Shown: one piece after another, positions 9,790-21,875 of the stretch
Position numbering within the stretch: position 1 is the first letter of the stretch
How the letters are laid out: each line of letters begins with the position of its first letter
Origin: Calonectria ilicicola
Taxonomy: Eukaryota > Ascomycota > Sordariomycetes > Hypocreales > Nectriaceae
Length of the DNA stretch: 64,000 bases
Assembly: GCA_020809705.1 (NCBI GenBank)
Contig: CP085833.1
Location: forward strand, 1,736,001-1,800,000
Direction of reading: 5' to 3'
Position numbers and translations under genes: made by a program
The notes under the pieces: generated by a model
The model's database searches: none
What the model was told of the DNA's origin: nothing
What the model saw: only the letters and a program-made list of their open reading frames with translations

Positions 9790-12700
9790 ATGGCTGATGC
9801 CGCCCGGGAGAAGCCCCTCCAGGAGAAGCCCCTCCAAGAGAAACCCCAGGGTCCAGCCACAAAGGCGGAAACGCCCCTCCAAGCCCAGTTCCGCGCCGTC
9901 ATTGAAGATGCCTCCAAGCGCCTCTCGTCATCCACCGACGTCAAGCTCGAGGATTTTTTGAACCCTCCCGTCAGATCCATCGCCGATTTAGAAGTGGCCC
10001 TCGACAACCAAAACGCAAAATTTACAGAGTTCCGCGAGAGAAGGCACAAGATCTTTGGTGCCCTGTCGGCCGCCCTGAGCCCAATCGAAGTCATTGGTGA
10101 AATCGTCTCTGGCGCCGCTCAAGATGTCTTTTCACCCGCCGAGGGCATTTTTGGCGCCGTTGTATACATGTTGAACGGCGCCCGCGATGTCTCCTCAAAC
10201 TACGATGCCATTGTCGAGCTCTTTGAGCAGCTCAAGGTAACCAATCCCATCAACCCAACCCCGCCCACTGTGAAAATCTGTCAACTGACTCGTGTCACCA
10301 GGATTTCACCTCGAGATTAGATGTATACCTCAAGCGCGAGATATCCAGCCCATTTCGTGCAAAGCTGATTGAAATCCTTGCCACTCTATTCGAGGTCATC
10401 TTCCTCGTCTCCAAGGAGATCCGCCGTGGCCGCTTCAAGGCTTATTTCAAGTCGATACTTGGCTCGGAAAACCCTGTGAAGCCTGCCCTCAAAAAGCTCC
10501 AGGCCCTTACCAGAGCTGAAGAGCTGCATGCCATTGCTGAGATTCACAGCGGCGTTTCGCAGGTCAATGACAGCGTGTCACAGGTCAACGACAATGTTTC
10601 ACAGGTCAACAACAGCGTGGCAGAGGTCAGTGATGACGTGAAAGCAATGAGCCTCCAGACAGACCGCATAGAGGAAGGCATTATGAGTCTCCGTGCTGAA
10701 GCTCGTGAGCGAACAAACGCTGCACATAAAGACAAGCTTAAGGAGATTCTGGAGCCGTCCCCGTTCCCCGAAGACTTCTTCACCTTGTTCAATAAATCGC
10801 GAGTACAGGGCACTGGAGAATGGGTCCTTGAAGATGAGGGGCTTCGGGCTTGGCTAAACACCGAAACCCAATATCTATGGATTTGTGGCGCAGCAGGCAC
10901 AGGAAAATCGTTCCTAACCACTCGTCTCATCTCCTGGGGAGCAGAAAACCTGTCCCACCAGGCCTACTTTTACTTCCGCGACAATAACCCAGAAACAAGA
11001 TCCGTTCTCCAGGCGCTGCGCGACATTGCTTACCAGATCAGCGAGAGCGATGCCTTTTACGCAAAGGAGCTCCTCAAGCTGCTCCGCAGTGGCGACGAGA
11101 TCAAGACCATCCCGAGCGCTTATAGAAAACTTCTTGTGGAACCATTCAAGGACGATAAACGAGAAAAGACTATCTTCATATTTTTAGACGGAATCGACGA
11201 GGCTAAATTCGAGGATGTGGAGGAGCTGCTCAACCAGCTTGGTGCAGATAATGATGAGTCAAGGCCGGGGCACTGCAAAATCCAGATCGCTCTCATTGGA
11301 AGGCCCCAGCTGACCGATACTGTAAACTTCACACTTGATCCCCAAGCCACCGGACAAGTGAAGACGCTTCACGTCACGACAGAACGCAATGCCCAAGATG
11401 TCAATTCTTTCATCACCGACAGCGTGCTGCACTCGCGCATCTTCAGTCGCCTTCCTGGTGACGTCAAAGACGAAATGATTGAGGCTATGCAGGCTCAGGT
11501 TGACGGCTTGTTCATCCTTGCCAAGTTCATGCTGGACGAAGTCGGTCGAAAAAGGCACCCACGCACAATCTTGCAAAGTCTGCAGTCGTTCCCCAAGGAG
11601 ATTAACGGCATGTTGAAACAGTCTCTCAAGAGTCTTTCAACCACCATCATGGATGACCAGGCCAGAGACCTCAACGAGTTGCTGAGCTGGGTCGCCTGCG
11701 CACAGGAGGTGCTCAGCCTCGGTCAACTGGAAGCCGCCCTCATTCTCAAGTTTAGCGATCCTCCGTTCGCCCTTGAGGAGACGCTGCGAGGTCCCTTTGC
11801 CTGCTTCTTCGAGCTGGAACGCGAGGATGGTATGACAACTGACGACTTGATTAAAGAGCACGACAGAAGGAACCGTCTCGAAGGCGGCCGGCGATCAAGC
11901 TCAGCCAGACGTCCAAGTTCCTCCAACTCGGCTAGACGGCCCAGCTCAGGACATAGTGGTAGCCCCAGACCCAGAAACCCTTTCAGAAGCTCCGATCCTT
12001 CCCTAGATCTGATCCGAAACCTCTCTCCCACAGGCCGCCCCTCGCGAAACGCGCTATCGCCAACCCATAGCCCAATCGGAGGGCGTAGCCCACTCGGGGG
12101 ACGCAGCCCTGCTAGGCAAAGCCCGGGACGAGGAAGTCCTGTTATCCGCAACTTCAGCCCCATTTCTAATCCTGAGATGTTTGACCTCGAGGGTGAGGTT
12201 GAGTTCCGGTCAAACAAGGCGACTACGTACGTCTCATTCTTCCACACATCCGTCAAAGAGTTTTTCAGTAAGGAAAACTCCACGACTGTCCCAGTTGGGC
12301 CAAGCTCTGTGCCTCTTGGGTTCGACCCGATGGCAGCAAGGGTGCACATTTTGAAGACATGTCTTTCAATCTTTGCCGACAAGCCCTGGTTTGATAGATA
12401 TGACCTGGGCGAGGGGCGTGAAGCCATTAAAGAATACGCAGCGTGGTACTGGCAGGAACATGTTGCCTCTATCGACCCAGCCGCAGTCTCCTCCGCAGAC
12501 AAGCGGGTGCTTGGCCCGCTCATCCATAAGATGCTCACAGATGATGCTATCATCCTTGAATGGAGCATCATGTACGAAAAGAACAACGAAGGCCTCGAGG
12601 TTCTCACAGATGGTAACATTGCGGGTCTCCGAAAGTGGATGAGCGATCCGGATGTATTGGCAGCCTTGAGCCCGGAAGCTAGAGACTGGGCAACAAAGGG

Positions 12701-14501
12701 TGTCAACAAGTCTCCTGGAATCTTCAAGCCAATTGGTGATCTCTACGCCCGAGCGTGGCTTTCCAGTGAGTTCCCCAAGTACGTCCCAACTCTGTTCTGC
12801 TTCAAGATTGTCCAGGCAATTGCCGAAATGCAGGATGGATGTTCTTGGTCTGATACCAGGATCCACTGGTCTGACACCTCCATCGCGGAGCGAATCGTCA
12901 AAGCAGCCGCCTGGGCAAACATTAAAGAGAACGCCCACTACCATTGTCGCCTAGGAAGCACATACTTAACCAACGACATGAACGACAAGGCTCTCGAGCA
13001 CTACGAGATAGCGCTCAAATATGACGTGAACAGCGTCGAAACCAAGGGTCGCATTGCATACTGCCTGTGGAGAGATCACAAGTTTAAGGAGGCTCTAGAG
13101 CAGACTCTTGAGTGCGAGGTTCTTGAGCAGGAGAGTCTTGCAAAGGGAAATCTCGAGGAGAGGGCTCTCAAGAGCACCAAATGGCGTCTATACAAAGACC
13201 ATTACCTGATTGCTGAGTGCTACACCGAACTTAACGAGGTCGAAAACGCGCTCAAGTACTTCAGAAAGGCTATTGAGAGCTCTAAGGAGACATATCTCAG
13301 TATTGCCGAGGCGTTCGAGGCAGAGTCTGGCTACCTAGAACTTTTGGCTGTCGAGAATCGCCACGCAGAGGTTGTCCAGTTCCTCCGCGAACTACAGAGC
13401 CAAGTCACCGACTCCGAAAACGAGAGGACCAGGCTAATGGATATGCTCTTGGAAGAGTTCAACAAGCCCATGGTGATCGAATGGATTCCCAAAGCGGCGA
13501 GCAAGGTCGGCGAGGCCAAGTTCCTCATCGATCAGCTCCAAGCCTCCATTGAACTAGCCCACGAACTTCGTGACCCTCTCAAGGCGCTCTACCTCCGACA
13601 CTCGCTGGGCGCAACCTACGATTACAGCCGCGACACCGCTTCAGCCATCAGCCACTTTGAGCAGATTTCCTTTTACGAGTACAGACCTCGCGGAAACGTG
13701 CCCACGCGCCAGGCATACGCCATGGCCTTCCAGAAGCTCGCCGGGCTGTACAAGGGCAAGATTCTCAGCGCAGGCCTCAAGTCGCCCGACGCGGCTGAAT
13801 GGATCAAGAAACTCGAGCGGGTGCAGGTCCAGCAGAGTAAACACCACAACCAGGACATGCCACTAAACATGGTTGGATCCGACATCAACGTCGCCGCCAT
13901 CTACCTGTCCTGCTTCTACCGCATGCTCGGCCGCAAGAATGAAGCCCACCCCATGCTGCAGACGCTCATCCTCGACAGCCTCGAGATCCTCGCCGACGAT
14001 GACGCCCAGAACGACGAGTATGCGCTCGAGAACCTGCTCCGCCTGCTCATCGCCGCCGACGACATTGAAAACGCCCGCGCGCTGAGCCAGTCAATGCGCA
14101 AGGTCGACGCCCGCCTCCTCAGCACGCCAACGTTATCCCCCAAGGTGTCGCGCGTAGAGCCCATGGCGCCCATGGAGCCCATACAGCCCAAGCTCCCGGA
14201 GATCCAGTCGATGCAGCACAGCTGCGCGCAGTGCCTCGACTACATTCTACCCGCCGACGAGTACAGCATGTGCGAGTACTGCATGGAGAGCTACTGCAAC
14301 AAGTGTCTGAAGCTCATCAAGCAGGACGGCAACAAGACAAGCGACCACCGGGAGGACCTTCTCTGCCGGAGCGATCACCAGTGGTTCTCCGTTCCTCCTC
14401 TGACAAGGCGCCTGCACCACGGGGAGATTTTGCTTGTCAGTGGAGACGTGGCCAAGTTTACAGAATGGAAGGCCACGATAGAGAAGAGATGGGCTGCATA
14501 A
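9790..14501 (+). CDS. STAND/NLR-like protein: Goodbye domain, NACHT, helical C-terminus, ZZ-like zinc finger
   Basis: Two exons (9790-10236, 10302-14501) encode 1548 residues. The start ATG has an ACCATGG context. After three LQEKP repeats, residues 30-240 look like the fungal Goodbye N-terminal domain (FGALSAALSPIEVIG, SSNYDAIVELFEQLK). Four heptads of the SQVNDSV type then suggest a coiled coil. The NACHT-type NTPase has Walker A GAAGTGKS (about 345-352) and Walker B IFIFLDGIDEA (about 440-450). A Ser/Arg/Pro-rich insert is encoded at about 11875-12160. The rest is rich in helical repeats resembling TPRs (AHYHCRLGSTYL, YLIAECYTELNEVENAL). The end has CxxC-x12-CxxC-x4-CxxC followed by His residues, like a ZZ finger. 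Such proteins are thought to sense non-self or stress and trigger cell responses; the ligand is unknown. A possible AATAAA poly(A) signal is at 14582. Confidence 0.9.
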
Positions 14502-15881
14502 ACAAAGGGGCTGCATCTTGTATAGATAATATCCCAGAATACACTGCTGCGTTTTTGGGGGGATTGTGTTATTATAAACCAAATAAAGCTTGAATAATCT
14601 AGAATGAAAAAAATCATGATCAGTTACATGCTGTGTTTAACTTCAACTTTTGGTTGCTGAGCTGTGATTCATGGTGCTCATACATGCCACATCTCCAACG
14701 GGTGTTGTTAGTGGCCGAAATCGACTTACAGCATTGGCAGTCCTACCAAGGGTCCAATTAAGTTAGAACACAAAATAACTCCGCAAGTACCACCGCTTTA
14801 AAGTCCAACACAGACAATCAAACTCACAACTCATTCAGGAATGCCCTCTCTTTCCTTAAATGCAATGACACGATCTGGCATACGCCTATTTAGCTCCCCA
14901 CTTGGATTGGATTGGCAGCATGTACGCCACCGCACTAGGGAGCGGGCATCAACGAGACGGCGTGGAATGTCCAGTGTCACCTCTGTTCCACCATTGGGCG
15001 TGCTCGCCCGCAAACTGCTGTCTTTTTGAACCAGTCTACCTGTCGTTTCCCGTTAAAATTTGTCTTGCTAGTGTTTATGGCGCCATCTCCAAGCGTCGTG
15101 TAATTAGCTTGGGCCCTTTTTTCAGAGTAAATGGCCAGCGATAGGTGTCTTATTCAATCAGCAAATAAATTGGTCATCACACTTCAACAAATCAACATGC
15201 TCCCATTCTTACGACCAAATCGGTAACAAAATTTACCTTTTGTGGAAAAAATAATGGATAAAGGTATTTCATCGGAATGAATCTAAAGGTAAGTCGGCTT
15301 TGTGTAAATCGCAACAGAGAAAGATACGAAAAAAAGGTTAATCAAATTATCGTCAGTTTGTAGACTAGTTTCAACGGTCGTGTCCAAGTCAAACCCAATT
15401 AGTATACGACAAAAATTTAACAAATTTTTTTTCTCTTGAGTCAATGGATACCAAAGCCATCAATCAATGTTCCAATCATTAAAAAAAAAAAAACTGAACA
15501 AGCTACAGCATCTCTGCCGTGCCGGAGGCAATCAAGTAAGACATGCAGAGACGGCACGGCACAATGCCGCTACCAGGGACGGGATGGCGAGCTGGAGCGG
15601 CCGGTTGGGCACCTACACAGCATCCCCAGCCCACTGATCCCACTGATCGGCTGTGCGGTAGTGGGCTCATCCGCTACACCCTCGGTGAGCTCCAGCGACA
15701 TCGGCCCTCTGAAGAGCAAAGCCCGTGGTGCGCAGCTGGCTTTGTGGTGACGAAATCAGCCGAGTTAAAAATAATATACCCCCCCTCCCCACGTTTTCCA
15801 ACGTTCGCCGAGAAAAAATAACGTCAAGGTTCGGATCCCATTTTCTGCTCCATTCCCTCCCCCCCCCCAATTCTGCCCACC
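14502..15881. other. Intergenic region
   Basis: No gene is seen. It includes the 3' end of the STAND transcript, an AT-rich stretch at about 15150-15500 with a 13-base A run, and a GC-rich promoter region before the citrate carrier gene, ending in a C-rich pyrimidine tract at about 15845-15870. Confidence 0.5.
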
Positions 15882-17144
15882 ATGGCCACGGCTTCTGCTT
15901 CCCAGGACTCGGCAGCGTCCGAGAAGAAGAAGACGCCCAGCGCCATGCGCTCCGTCCTTGCTGGCTCGACAGCCGGAGCCATTGAAATTGGTATGAGATC
16001 GCGTGCCCTGAGCAAAAGAGCCGAGAGCAGCCATGAGCTAACCCACATGCCACCAAACCCACAGCCATTACTTATCCCGCCGAATGTACGTCGCAAAAGA
16101 TGCAAAAAAGAGCCTAGTGGCCGCGAATCGACTCGAGTTTCGAAGAGCGACCTTAGCCGAGACCTAAATTCTAATCCATTGTAGTCGCAAAGACCCGATC
16201 ACAGCTCAACCGCAACCTAGCCGCAGGCAAGAAGCTGCCATGGCCGCCGTTTGGCGCCCAGTGGTACGCCGGGTGTACCACCCTCATCATTGGCAACTCG
16301 GCCAAGGCTGGTATCCGTACGTCTGGTTCCTTTCTTTTCGTTCTGGCGCGCCGCGCTAGAAACATGTGCAGGCCGAGCTGGCTTATGACGATGCGTGGGC
16401 TAAACAATTGGCAGGTTTCGTCGCTTTTGATCAGTACAAGCGAATGCTTGCCGATGAGAATGGCAAGCTCTCCGGGCCCCGCACCGTCCTCGCGGGCTTC
16501 GGTGCCGGAGTGACAGAGTCGTTGCTCGCCGTGACACCCACAGAGAGCATCAAGACGACGCTGTGAGTACCCACCAATCCCGCTTCTCCGAATACCGGCC
16601 TCCCTCCCTCCCCTCGACTAACACCCAAACCCTTCCCTCCAGTATCGACGACCGCAAGCTGCCCAAGCCCCGCCTTCGAGGTTTCCTCCACGCCGTGCCC
16701 ATCATCGCCCGCGAGCGTGGCATTCGCGGCTTCTTCCAGGGCTTCGTGCCCACCACGGCCCGCCAGGCGGCCAACAGCGCCGTCCGCTTCACTGCCTACA
16801 CGTCGCTCAAGCAGCTCGCCGAGTCGTACACGGCGCCCGGCGAGAAGCTCGGCACCGTTGGCACCTTTGCCATGGGCGGCATCGCGGGCATGATCACCGT
16901 CTACGCCACCCAGCCCCTCGACACCATCAAGACCCGCATGCAGAGCATCGAGGCCCGCTCCATGTACGGCAACACCTTCAAGTGCGCCGCCATGATCTTC
17001 AAGCAGGAGGGAATCCTGACCTTCTGGAGCGGAGCCCTGCCCCGCCTGGCCCGCCTCGTCCTCAGCGGCGGCATCGTCTTCACCATGTACGAGAAGAGCA
17101 TGGAGCTGATGAACCAGCTAGACCCTGAAATGAAGTACATCTAG
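15882..17144 (+). CDS. CTP1: Mitochondrial tricarboxylate (citrate) carrier
   Basis: Five exons (15882-15990, 16065-16085, 16185-16316, 16415-16562, 16643-17144) encode 303 residues, the usual length. The three repeats of the mitochondrial carrier family each carry the Px[DE]xx[KR] signature: YPAEFAKTR (residues 40-48), TPTESIK and QPLDTIKTR. The neighbouring sequence (GFVPTTARQAANSAVRF, ALPRLARLVLSGGI) fits the citrate carrier branch. It would exchange citrate or isocitrate with malate across the inner membrane, feeding cytosolic acetyl-CoA for lipid synthesis. Exon 2 is only 21 bp and encodes most of the first signature motif; phases agree only if it is included. The next gene downstream (Cbp6-like) is on the opposite strand and also mitochondrial. 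Confidence 0.94.
16065..16085 (+). other. 21-bp micro-exon of the citrate carrier
   Basis: It lies between CCCACAG and GTACGT and supplies seven codons' worth of sequence (AITYPAE) in the conserved first helix and signature of the carrier. Skipping it would keep the frame but remove the Pro and Glu of the motif. Confidence 0.85.
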
Positions 17145-17512
17145 AGCTCCGGGAGCAAGGCAAGGACGGTAGACTTCGCGGCTGGGGAGATAGAAATACT
17201 GGGCGTTGGGCAACAATGGGACGGATTTTTCAAGAAGAAAAAAATGGCATTGTGTGGTGCACATACAAAAGTTGCTTTTGTTACAGATATTATACAATAA
17301 ACGTAAATATATATATACACAATCCGGGGTGTCGTATCATGGGTATCCTTTGCGCGCCGGCAAACCATGTCCTCCTTTTGTCTTATTTCTTTATGGTGGT
17401 GAAATGCTCTTCCTCTGGGTTTCGTCTCATGTTGCGGCTCGTGGATAACTTTCGTCGGATCGTTTGGTTGCGTTTGGATTTTGTTGAATTTTTTTTTTCT
17501 TCTTCTTTTCTC
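17145..17512. other. Convergent 3' region
   Basis: This lies between the stop codons of the citrate carrier (+) and the Cbp6-like gene (-). AT-rich with possible poly(A) signals (AATAAA near 17295); no gene is visible. Confidence 0.5.
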
Positions 17513-17983
17513 TTACTGGAATCGAATCATTCCAGAGAGCCTCTTGCCGAGTCGCTCAAGCCATGAGCGATTGGGGGCTTCTTCGATTTCCCGGATTAAG
17601 TCTTCAAAGTATGAGGGCTGACTCTTGGGCTCGAGGAGGCGGCCCTTGAGCTTAAACTATATTAATTGCCCGGGTCAGCTATGCGGGCAACGCCGAACAA
17701 CGCCGCCTGAAACTCACCCTATCATTGAACCGGTCCTGGGCGAGGAACTGCAGCGCCTTGGCCTTGGAAAGCTCCTCGGCCTCGATGGCGGGGTTGTAGT
17801 TTTGGTACCGCTCGGCCACGGCCTTGGCCAGCACGTCCTGGAGCTGGTGGTCGGGACGGAGCGCCTGCTGCGGCCAGCGGGCAAAGACCTCTTGGTACAA
17901 CTTAAACTGCGCGGGCCGGGTCAGTAAATGGGCATTGGCCCGGCGGGAGACAATGGAATGCGTACCGAAGCTGAGCGCGACAT
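17513..17983 (-). CDS. CBP6: Cbp6/UQCC2-like mitochondrial cytochrome b assembly factor
   Basis: Three exons (17983-17966, 17906-17718, 17656-17513) encode 116 residues; the first exon has only six codons. Both introns (59 and 61 bp) have GT-AG ends and CTGAC branch motifs, and both are phase 0. The N-terminal part, FKLYQEVFARWPQQALRP, resembles the start of human UQCC2 and yeast Cbp6 (short helix, Trp-Pro, then a long helix). These proteins bind newly made cytochrome b at the mitochondrial ribosome and help build complex III. Identity is from remembered family pattern and size, so moderate certainty. It is divergent from the Bsd2-like gene, 1 kb away. Confidence 0.72.
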
Positions 17984-18981
17984 GTTGAACAGAGTACAGG
18001 GGGTCGCAAGTGGGTGGAATCTTGGTGGGGGGAGGGGACCAAAGTGCTGGTAATCGAGACGACGTCAGAAAGCGCAAAAGTGAAGAAATTCCGATAGACA
18101 GTGTTCCCAGACAGTATACGAGCCATATCGCCACAGTCCTCGAATCGCACCTGATTGGGCCGAGATTTCGAGAATTCGTATTCGGGCCTCAGGCACACTG
18201 GCACACTCTCGCGTGCGCCAGGCTGATGGCTTAGCCGCCGCCTTTGACGGAAAAGGAAAAGGCGCTGTGCACCATCGGGCGGAGTTGGCGGAGCTGGGTG
18301 GATCCCGAACCCTGGCATTGTCTGGCGTTTGTCTGCTGACGCTGATACAGGCCGGGGTGACCCGACGACTGGTTGCGTAACCACTGACGCCGAGACACGC
18401 CAGGGGGCTGCACCACGCCGACCAAGGGTCCCTCCAGCGCTCCAGCGCTCCCGCACGCTGTAACCACCCGCGACGATGCCCTGAAGCGTCCTGCGGCGGA
18501 ATTTCTCTCAGCGCTCCTTCGGCCTGGTTCCTCCATGCGACCTGGCTGGCCAGGCACCTCCCATTTCCCATTATTAACCTGACTCAGGCGGCCTATCACG
18601 ACGCCCCATCCTCCGCGTATCGTCGCTCTTCGCGCTCGCTCTCCCCTCCATCCTATCCCCGACCTTCCCTCGACTTCTCCTCTCCTAGAGTTCGCCACTC
18701 TTGCGTTTCTGTGAATTGCTCCTCCGTTCCTTTTTTTCTTATTGACTGTTTTTTTTTTTGCTCTTTGTTTCTGCGTCGCCCTGGCCTCCGCCTCCGAGAG
18801 AAGGACGCCAAATTCGCTTCGTTCTCCGCCTGGTTCCAGACTGTCTTGCGTCACGCTCCCCCCGTTAGTCACGAGGACACTTGCAGAGGCCGCCCAGCGA
18901 AGATACCGCTAAACGACTGCCTCCCATCTCCCCATCCAACAACTCATCATCCACATCAACGTCGCTCGGCATCCAACCATC
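17984..18981. promoter_or_regulatory. Shared divergent promoter region (Cbp6-like / Bsd2-like)
   Basis: About 1 kb separates two start codons pointing away from each other. It is GC-rich near the Cbp6-like side and pyrimidine-rich (long T and CT tracts at 18720-18760) near the Bsd2-like side. Long open frames here are composition artefacts with no domains. Confidence 0.55.
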
Positions 18982-20127
18982 ATGTCGGGACGATACGAGC
19001 GGGTAAGTGCATGCGATCCCCGGTGTTTTTGCTGTCCCGTCTGCTCGTCTTTGCTGTACAAAACCCACGGCTCCTAACGCAATTCTCTCTTCAGGTCAAC
19101 GCCCACGACGATGACGACGTCGATACCCCCGTCGACCCTCGGGGGCTCCAGCCGGTTCCCAACTCTCCTCCACCCTCCTTTCACTCCCGCGCATCCTCTC
19201 CTTCACGACAGAACCGTGTCGATCCCGCCCTCGCTGACGCCTTCGACGATGACGACGAAAGCGACGATGAAATCGACGACCGCAGGCGCTTAGTGCGCCA
19301 AAACTCAACCCCAAATGTCTCGTCCACGGATCACATCGGCGCCTTCCAACCAACCTTTCAGCCTCCGGCCCCAACGCCCTCGGGCTCTCGCACCACCCGT
19401 ATCGTCGGTGGTGGAGTTGGTTCTGATGGTGTCTTTGCCAACCTGTCTGCCCGACCTGAGAGAGGGGACCCTGAGAAGGATAAGGATGAACAGCCACCTG
19501 TATGTGTTTACTGCCAAGGTCCTCATGTTCCTATTCGTGTCGCTAACCCCTGATGCACAGACCTATGAACAAGCAGCAGCCGACGCCGCTCCTCCCTACT
19601 GGGAGACGACTATTCTCGCTCCTGGCATGGGCGGCCCCGACGAAGTTTACGTCGACGGAATGCCCGTCGGTTCTTTCTTTTCTTTCATTTGGAACGGCAT
19701 GATATCCACTTCGTTTCAGCTAGTCGGTTTCCTCCTCACCTATCTCCTACACTCGACCCACGCCGCCAAAAATGGATCTCGCGCTGGTCTCGGTATCACT
19801 CTCATCCAGTACGGTTTCTATATGAAGGGCGTCACCGACGACGAGCCGCCCCAGATGAGCGGACCCGATGGATACGCAGCACCTCCGGACCCCAACTCAC
19901 ACGACTTCAAGGAGAGCGACGTGACAGACGGTGGCGAGTGGGGCAGCATCACTGGCGGCGAGTGGCTCGGATACGTTCTCATGGTTGTTGGATGGTTCCT
20001 TCTTATCAAGAGTGTGGCCGAGTTCCTGCGGGTACGCCGACACGAGCAGCTAGTTCTCCAGAGCCCTGACCGGGGACTGGGCGTCGCTGTGATCGCAGAA
20101 GGCGAGGAGACGGTGCGCGTGGTGTAA
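18982..20127 (+). CDS. BSD2: Bsd2/NDFIP-like membrane adaptor for Rsp5-type ubiquitin ligase
   Basis: Three exons (18982-19002, 19095-19499, 19561-20127) encode 330 residues; exon 1 has only seven codons (MSGRYER). The N-terminal half is acidic, disordered and cytosolic. Residues 141-144 read PPTY, a PPxY motif for WW domains, created across the second splice junction, followed by AAPPYWETT as in this family. Three hydrophobic segments follow (GSFFSFIWNG... to LLTYLLH, AGLGITLIQYGFYMKG, GYVLMVVGWFLLIKSV). The family acts in Golgi and endosomes, bringing membrane proteins such as metal transporters to Rsp5 for ubiquitination and vacuolar sorting. The shared divergent promoter suggests possible co-regulation with the Cbp6-like gene, but this is only positional. 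Confidence 0.85.
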
Positions 20128-21014
20128 ATGGGCACATGCGCACACCAAAAATTAAATGCGAAGTGAAGCCGGGCTGGGGTCAATGTATATTATTAAGCGG
20201 AGTCTTGACAGACTAATAGGTGCACTCACGGGCGTTTTTTTCTTGGGTCGGAAGGAAGCTGGATATATGGGTTCTTATTTTTTTATTCTCCTTTTTGGTA
20301 TACTACGCTGTGCTGTCATTGTGCAGCTGCACGACCTATCGAGTAGTAGATAGAGTCACTGTCCAAACGACGAAATGGGTTTTCCTAGTGTTTCATGCTA
20401 TGTTCCACCAGTTGCCGCTCTTTTCCGTGAAATTCCCATTGTGATCTGAAATATGGTTTTGATCCCATGTCGATCTACGAGCTCCATGGTCTTGGTCTGG
20501 CCTTGGTCTGGTCCTTGGTCGAACCTGTGGCCCGATTGGCGTGGGGTTTGCCGCCGATCTCGATAAGCCCGGCCCCGCACCAGCTCCCGTCAAACGTCAA
20601 GCCGCTATCATAGCTGGTCCTGCAGCACCACACACACCACAGAGCTGCGCGCCTTTCAGGGTTGCTTTCTGCTTCGGGTCGCTTCACCTCCCCACTGATT
20701 CGAGTGTGCCCGGCAAGGCTGTTGGGGGATAAGCACGCCTCACTCTTTCTCTCGTTCTTTCTTTTATTTTGTTCCCCTCGCATCACGCCTTTGCAACCCC
20801 GCTCGCTTCCACTCACTCACACTCCACCTCGCCAGCAGCCAACATCCCTCCTCTACATACCAGCATCACACACTAACATAACAAGTGGGCAAACCTGGCG
20901 TCGGCAAGCACAGCTCTCTGCGTCTTCCCCTGCTCCTCTCTGCTCAGACCTCGACGTGGCCCGTCTTTCTCTTTCCTCTCGCGAGCCAGGACCTGGGTCC
21001 GGCATCGCATGACC
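20128..21014. other. Intergenic region
   Basis: This is the 3' flank of the Bsd2-like gene and the promoter of the methyltransferase gene. A CT-rich block at about 20745-20860 precedes the latter. No gene is seen. Confidence 0.5.
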
Positions 21015-21875
21015 ATGGCGTGGACTTGCTCGGGCACCACCAACACGGCGCTCATCGAGAATATGTGGAAGAATGGGCTAATTACAGACGCCCGAGTCAA
21101 GGATGCATTCATAAAGGTACAATGTTCCCGTTGAATTATCAAGAAAGAAAAAAAAAATACAAAAAGGCATTCCCTGGCTGACGTCGCCGCTGCTGCCCCT
21201 CCCAGGTCGACCGCGCCCACTACGCTCCCTCGATGCCGTACCAGGACTCGCCGCAGCCCATCGGTCACCACGCCACCATCTCGGCGCCGCACATGCACGC
21301 CTCGGCCGTTGAGCATATGTTGTCGTACTTGCTGCCTTCCAGCACGTCGCCGGCCCCGCGCATCCTCGACGTCGGCTCCGGCTCCGGATACCTGACGCAC
21401 GTGCTCGCCGAGTTGGTCGGCGACGGCGGATCCGTCGTCGGGCTAGAGCACATTGACGAGCTGAGGCAGCTGGGCGAGCAAAACATGGCCAAGAGCGCCG
21501 AAGGCCGGCGGCTACTCGAGAGTGGCAAGGTGCGCTTCGTCCTGGGCGACGGCAGGAAAGGGTGGAGGGAGGCTGACGGAGGCATGTGGGATGCCATTCA
21601 CGTGGGAGCATCGGCCGTCAAGATTCACCAGGAGCTTATTGACCAGATCAAATCCCCGGGGTGGTGAGTCTATGGAAAAACACTGTTGCACTGCAGCATG
21701 CATGCATGCATGTACTAACACGCCCTAAAGCATGTTTATTCCCGTCGACGACGACGAGTCTGGATATAGCCAGCACGTCTGGCGGATAGAAAAGGACGGC
21801 AACGGAGAGGTTACGCAAAAGAAGCTATTCGGTGTTCGCTATGTTCCCTTGACCGATGCACCAGGGAGAGGATGA
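21015..21875 (+). CDS. Protein-L-isoaspartate O-methyltransferase
   Basis: Three exons (21015-21116, 21206-21663, 21731-21875) encode 234 residues, the normal length. The substrate loop pattern VDRAHYAP...[21 protein letters not shown] and the AdoMet motif [13 protein letters not shown] are diagnostic. The protein ends [15 protein letters not shown]. The enzyme methylates isoaspartyl residues in aged proteins, starting their repair, in the cytosol. The second junction splits a Cys codon (TG/C), giving [13 protein letters not shown]. An in-frame ATG two codons upstream (21009) is also possible; 21015 gives the MAW start usual in fungi. Confidence 0.95.

Noticed and set aside
18231..18872. Long frames in the Cbp6-like/Bsd2-like divergent promoter
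   Set aside because: Arg/Gly-rich composition artefacts overlapping the promoter; no domain.
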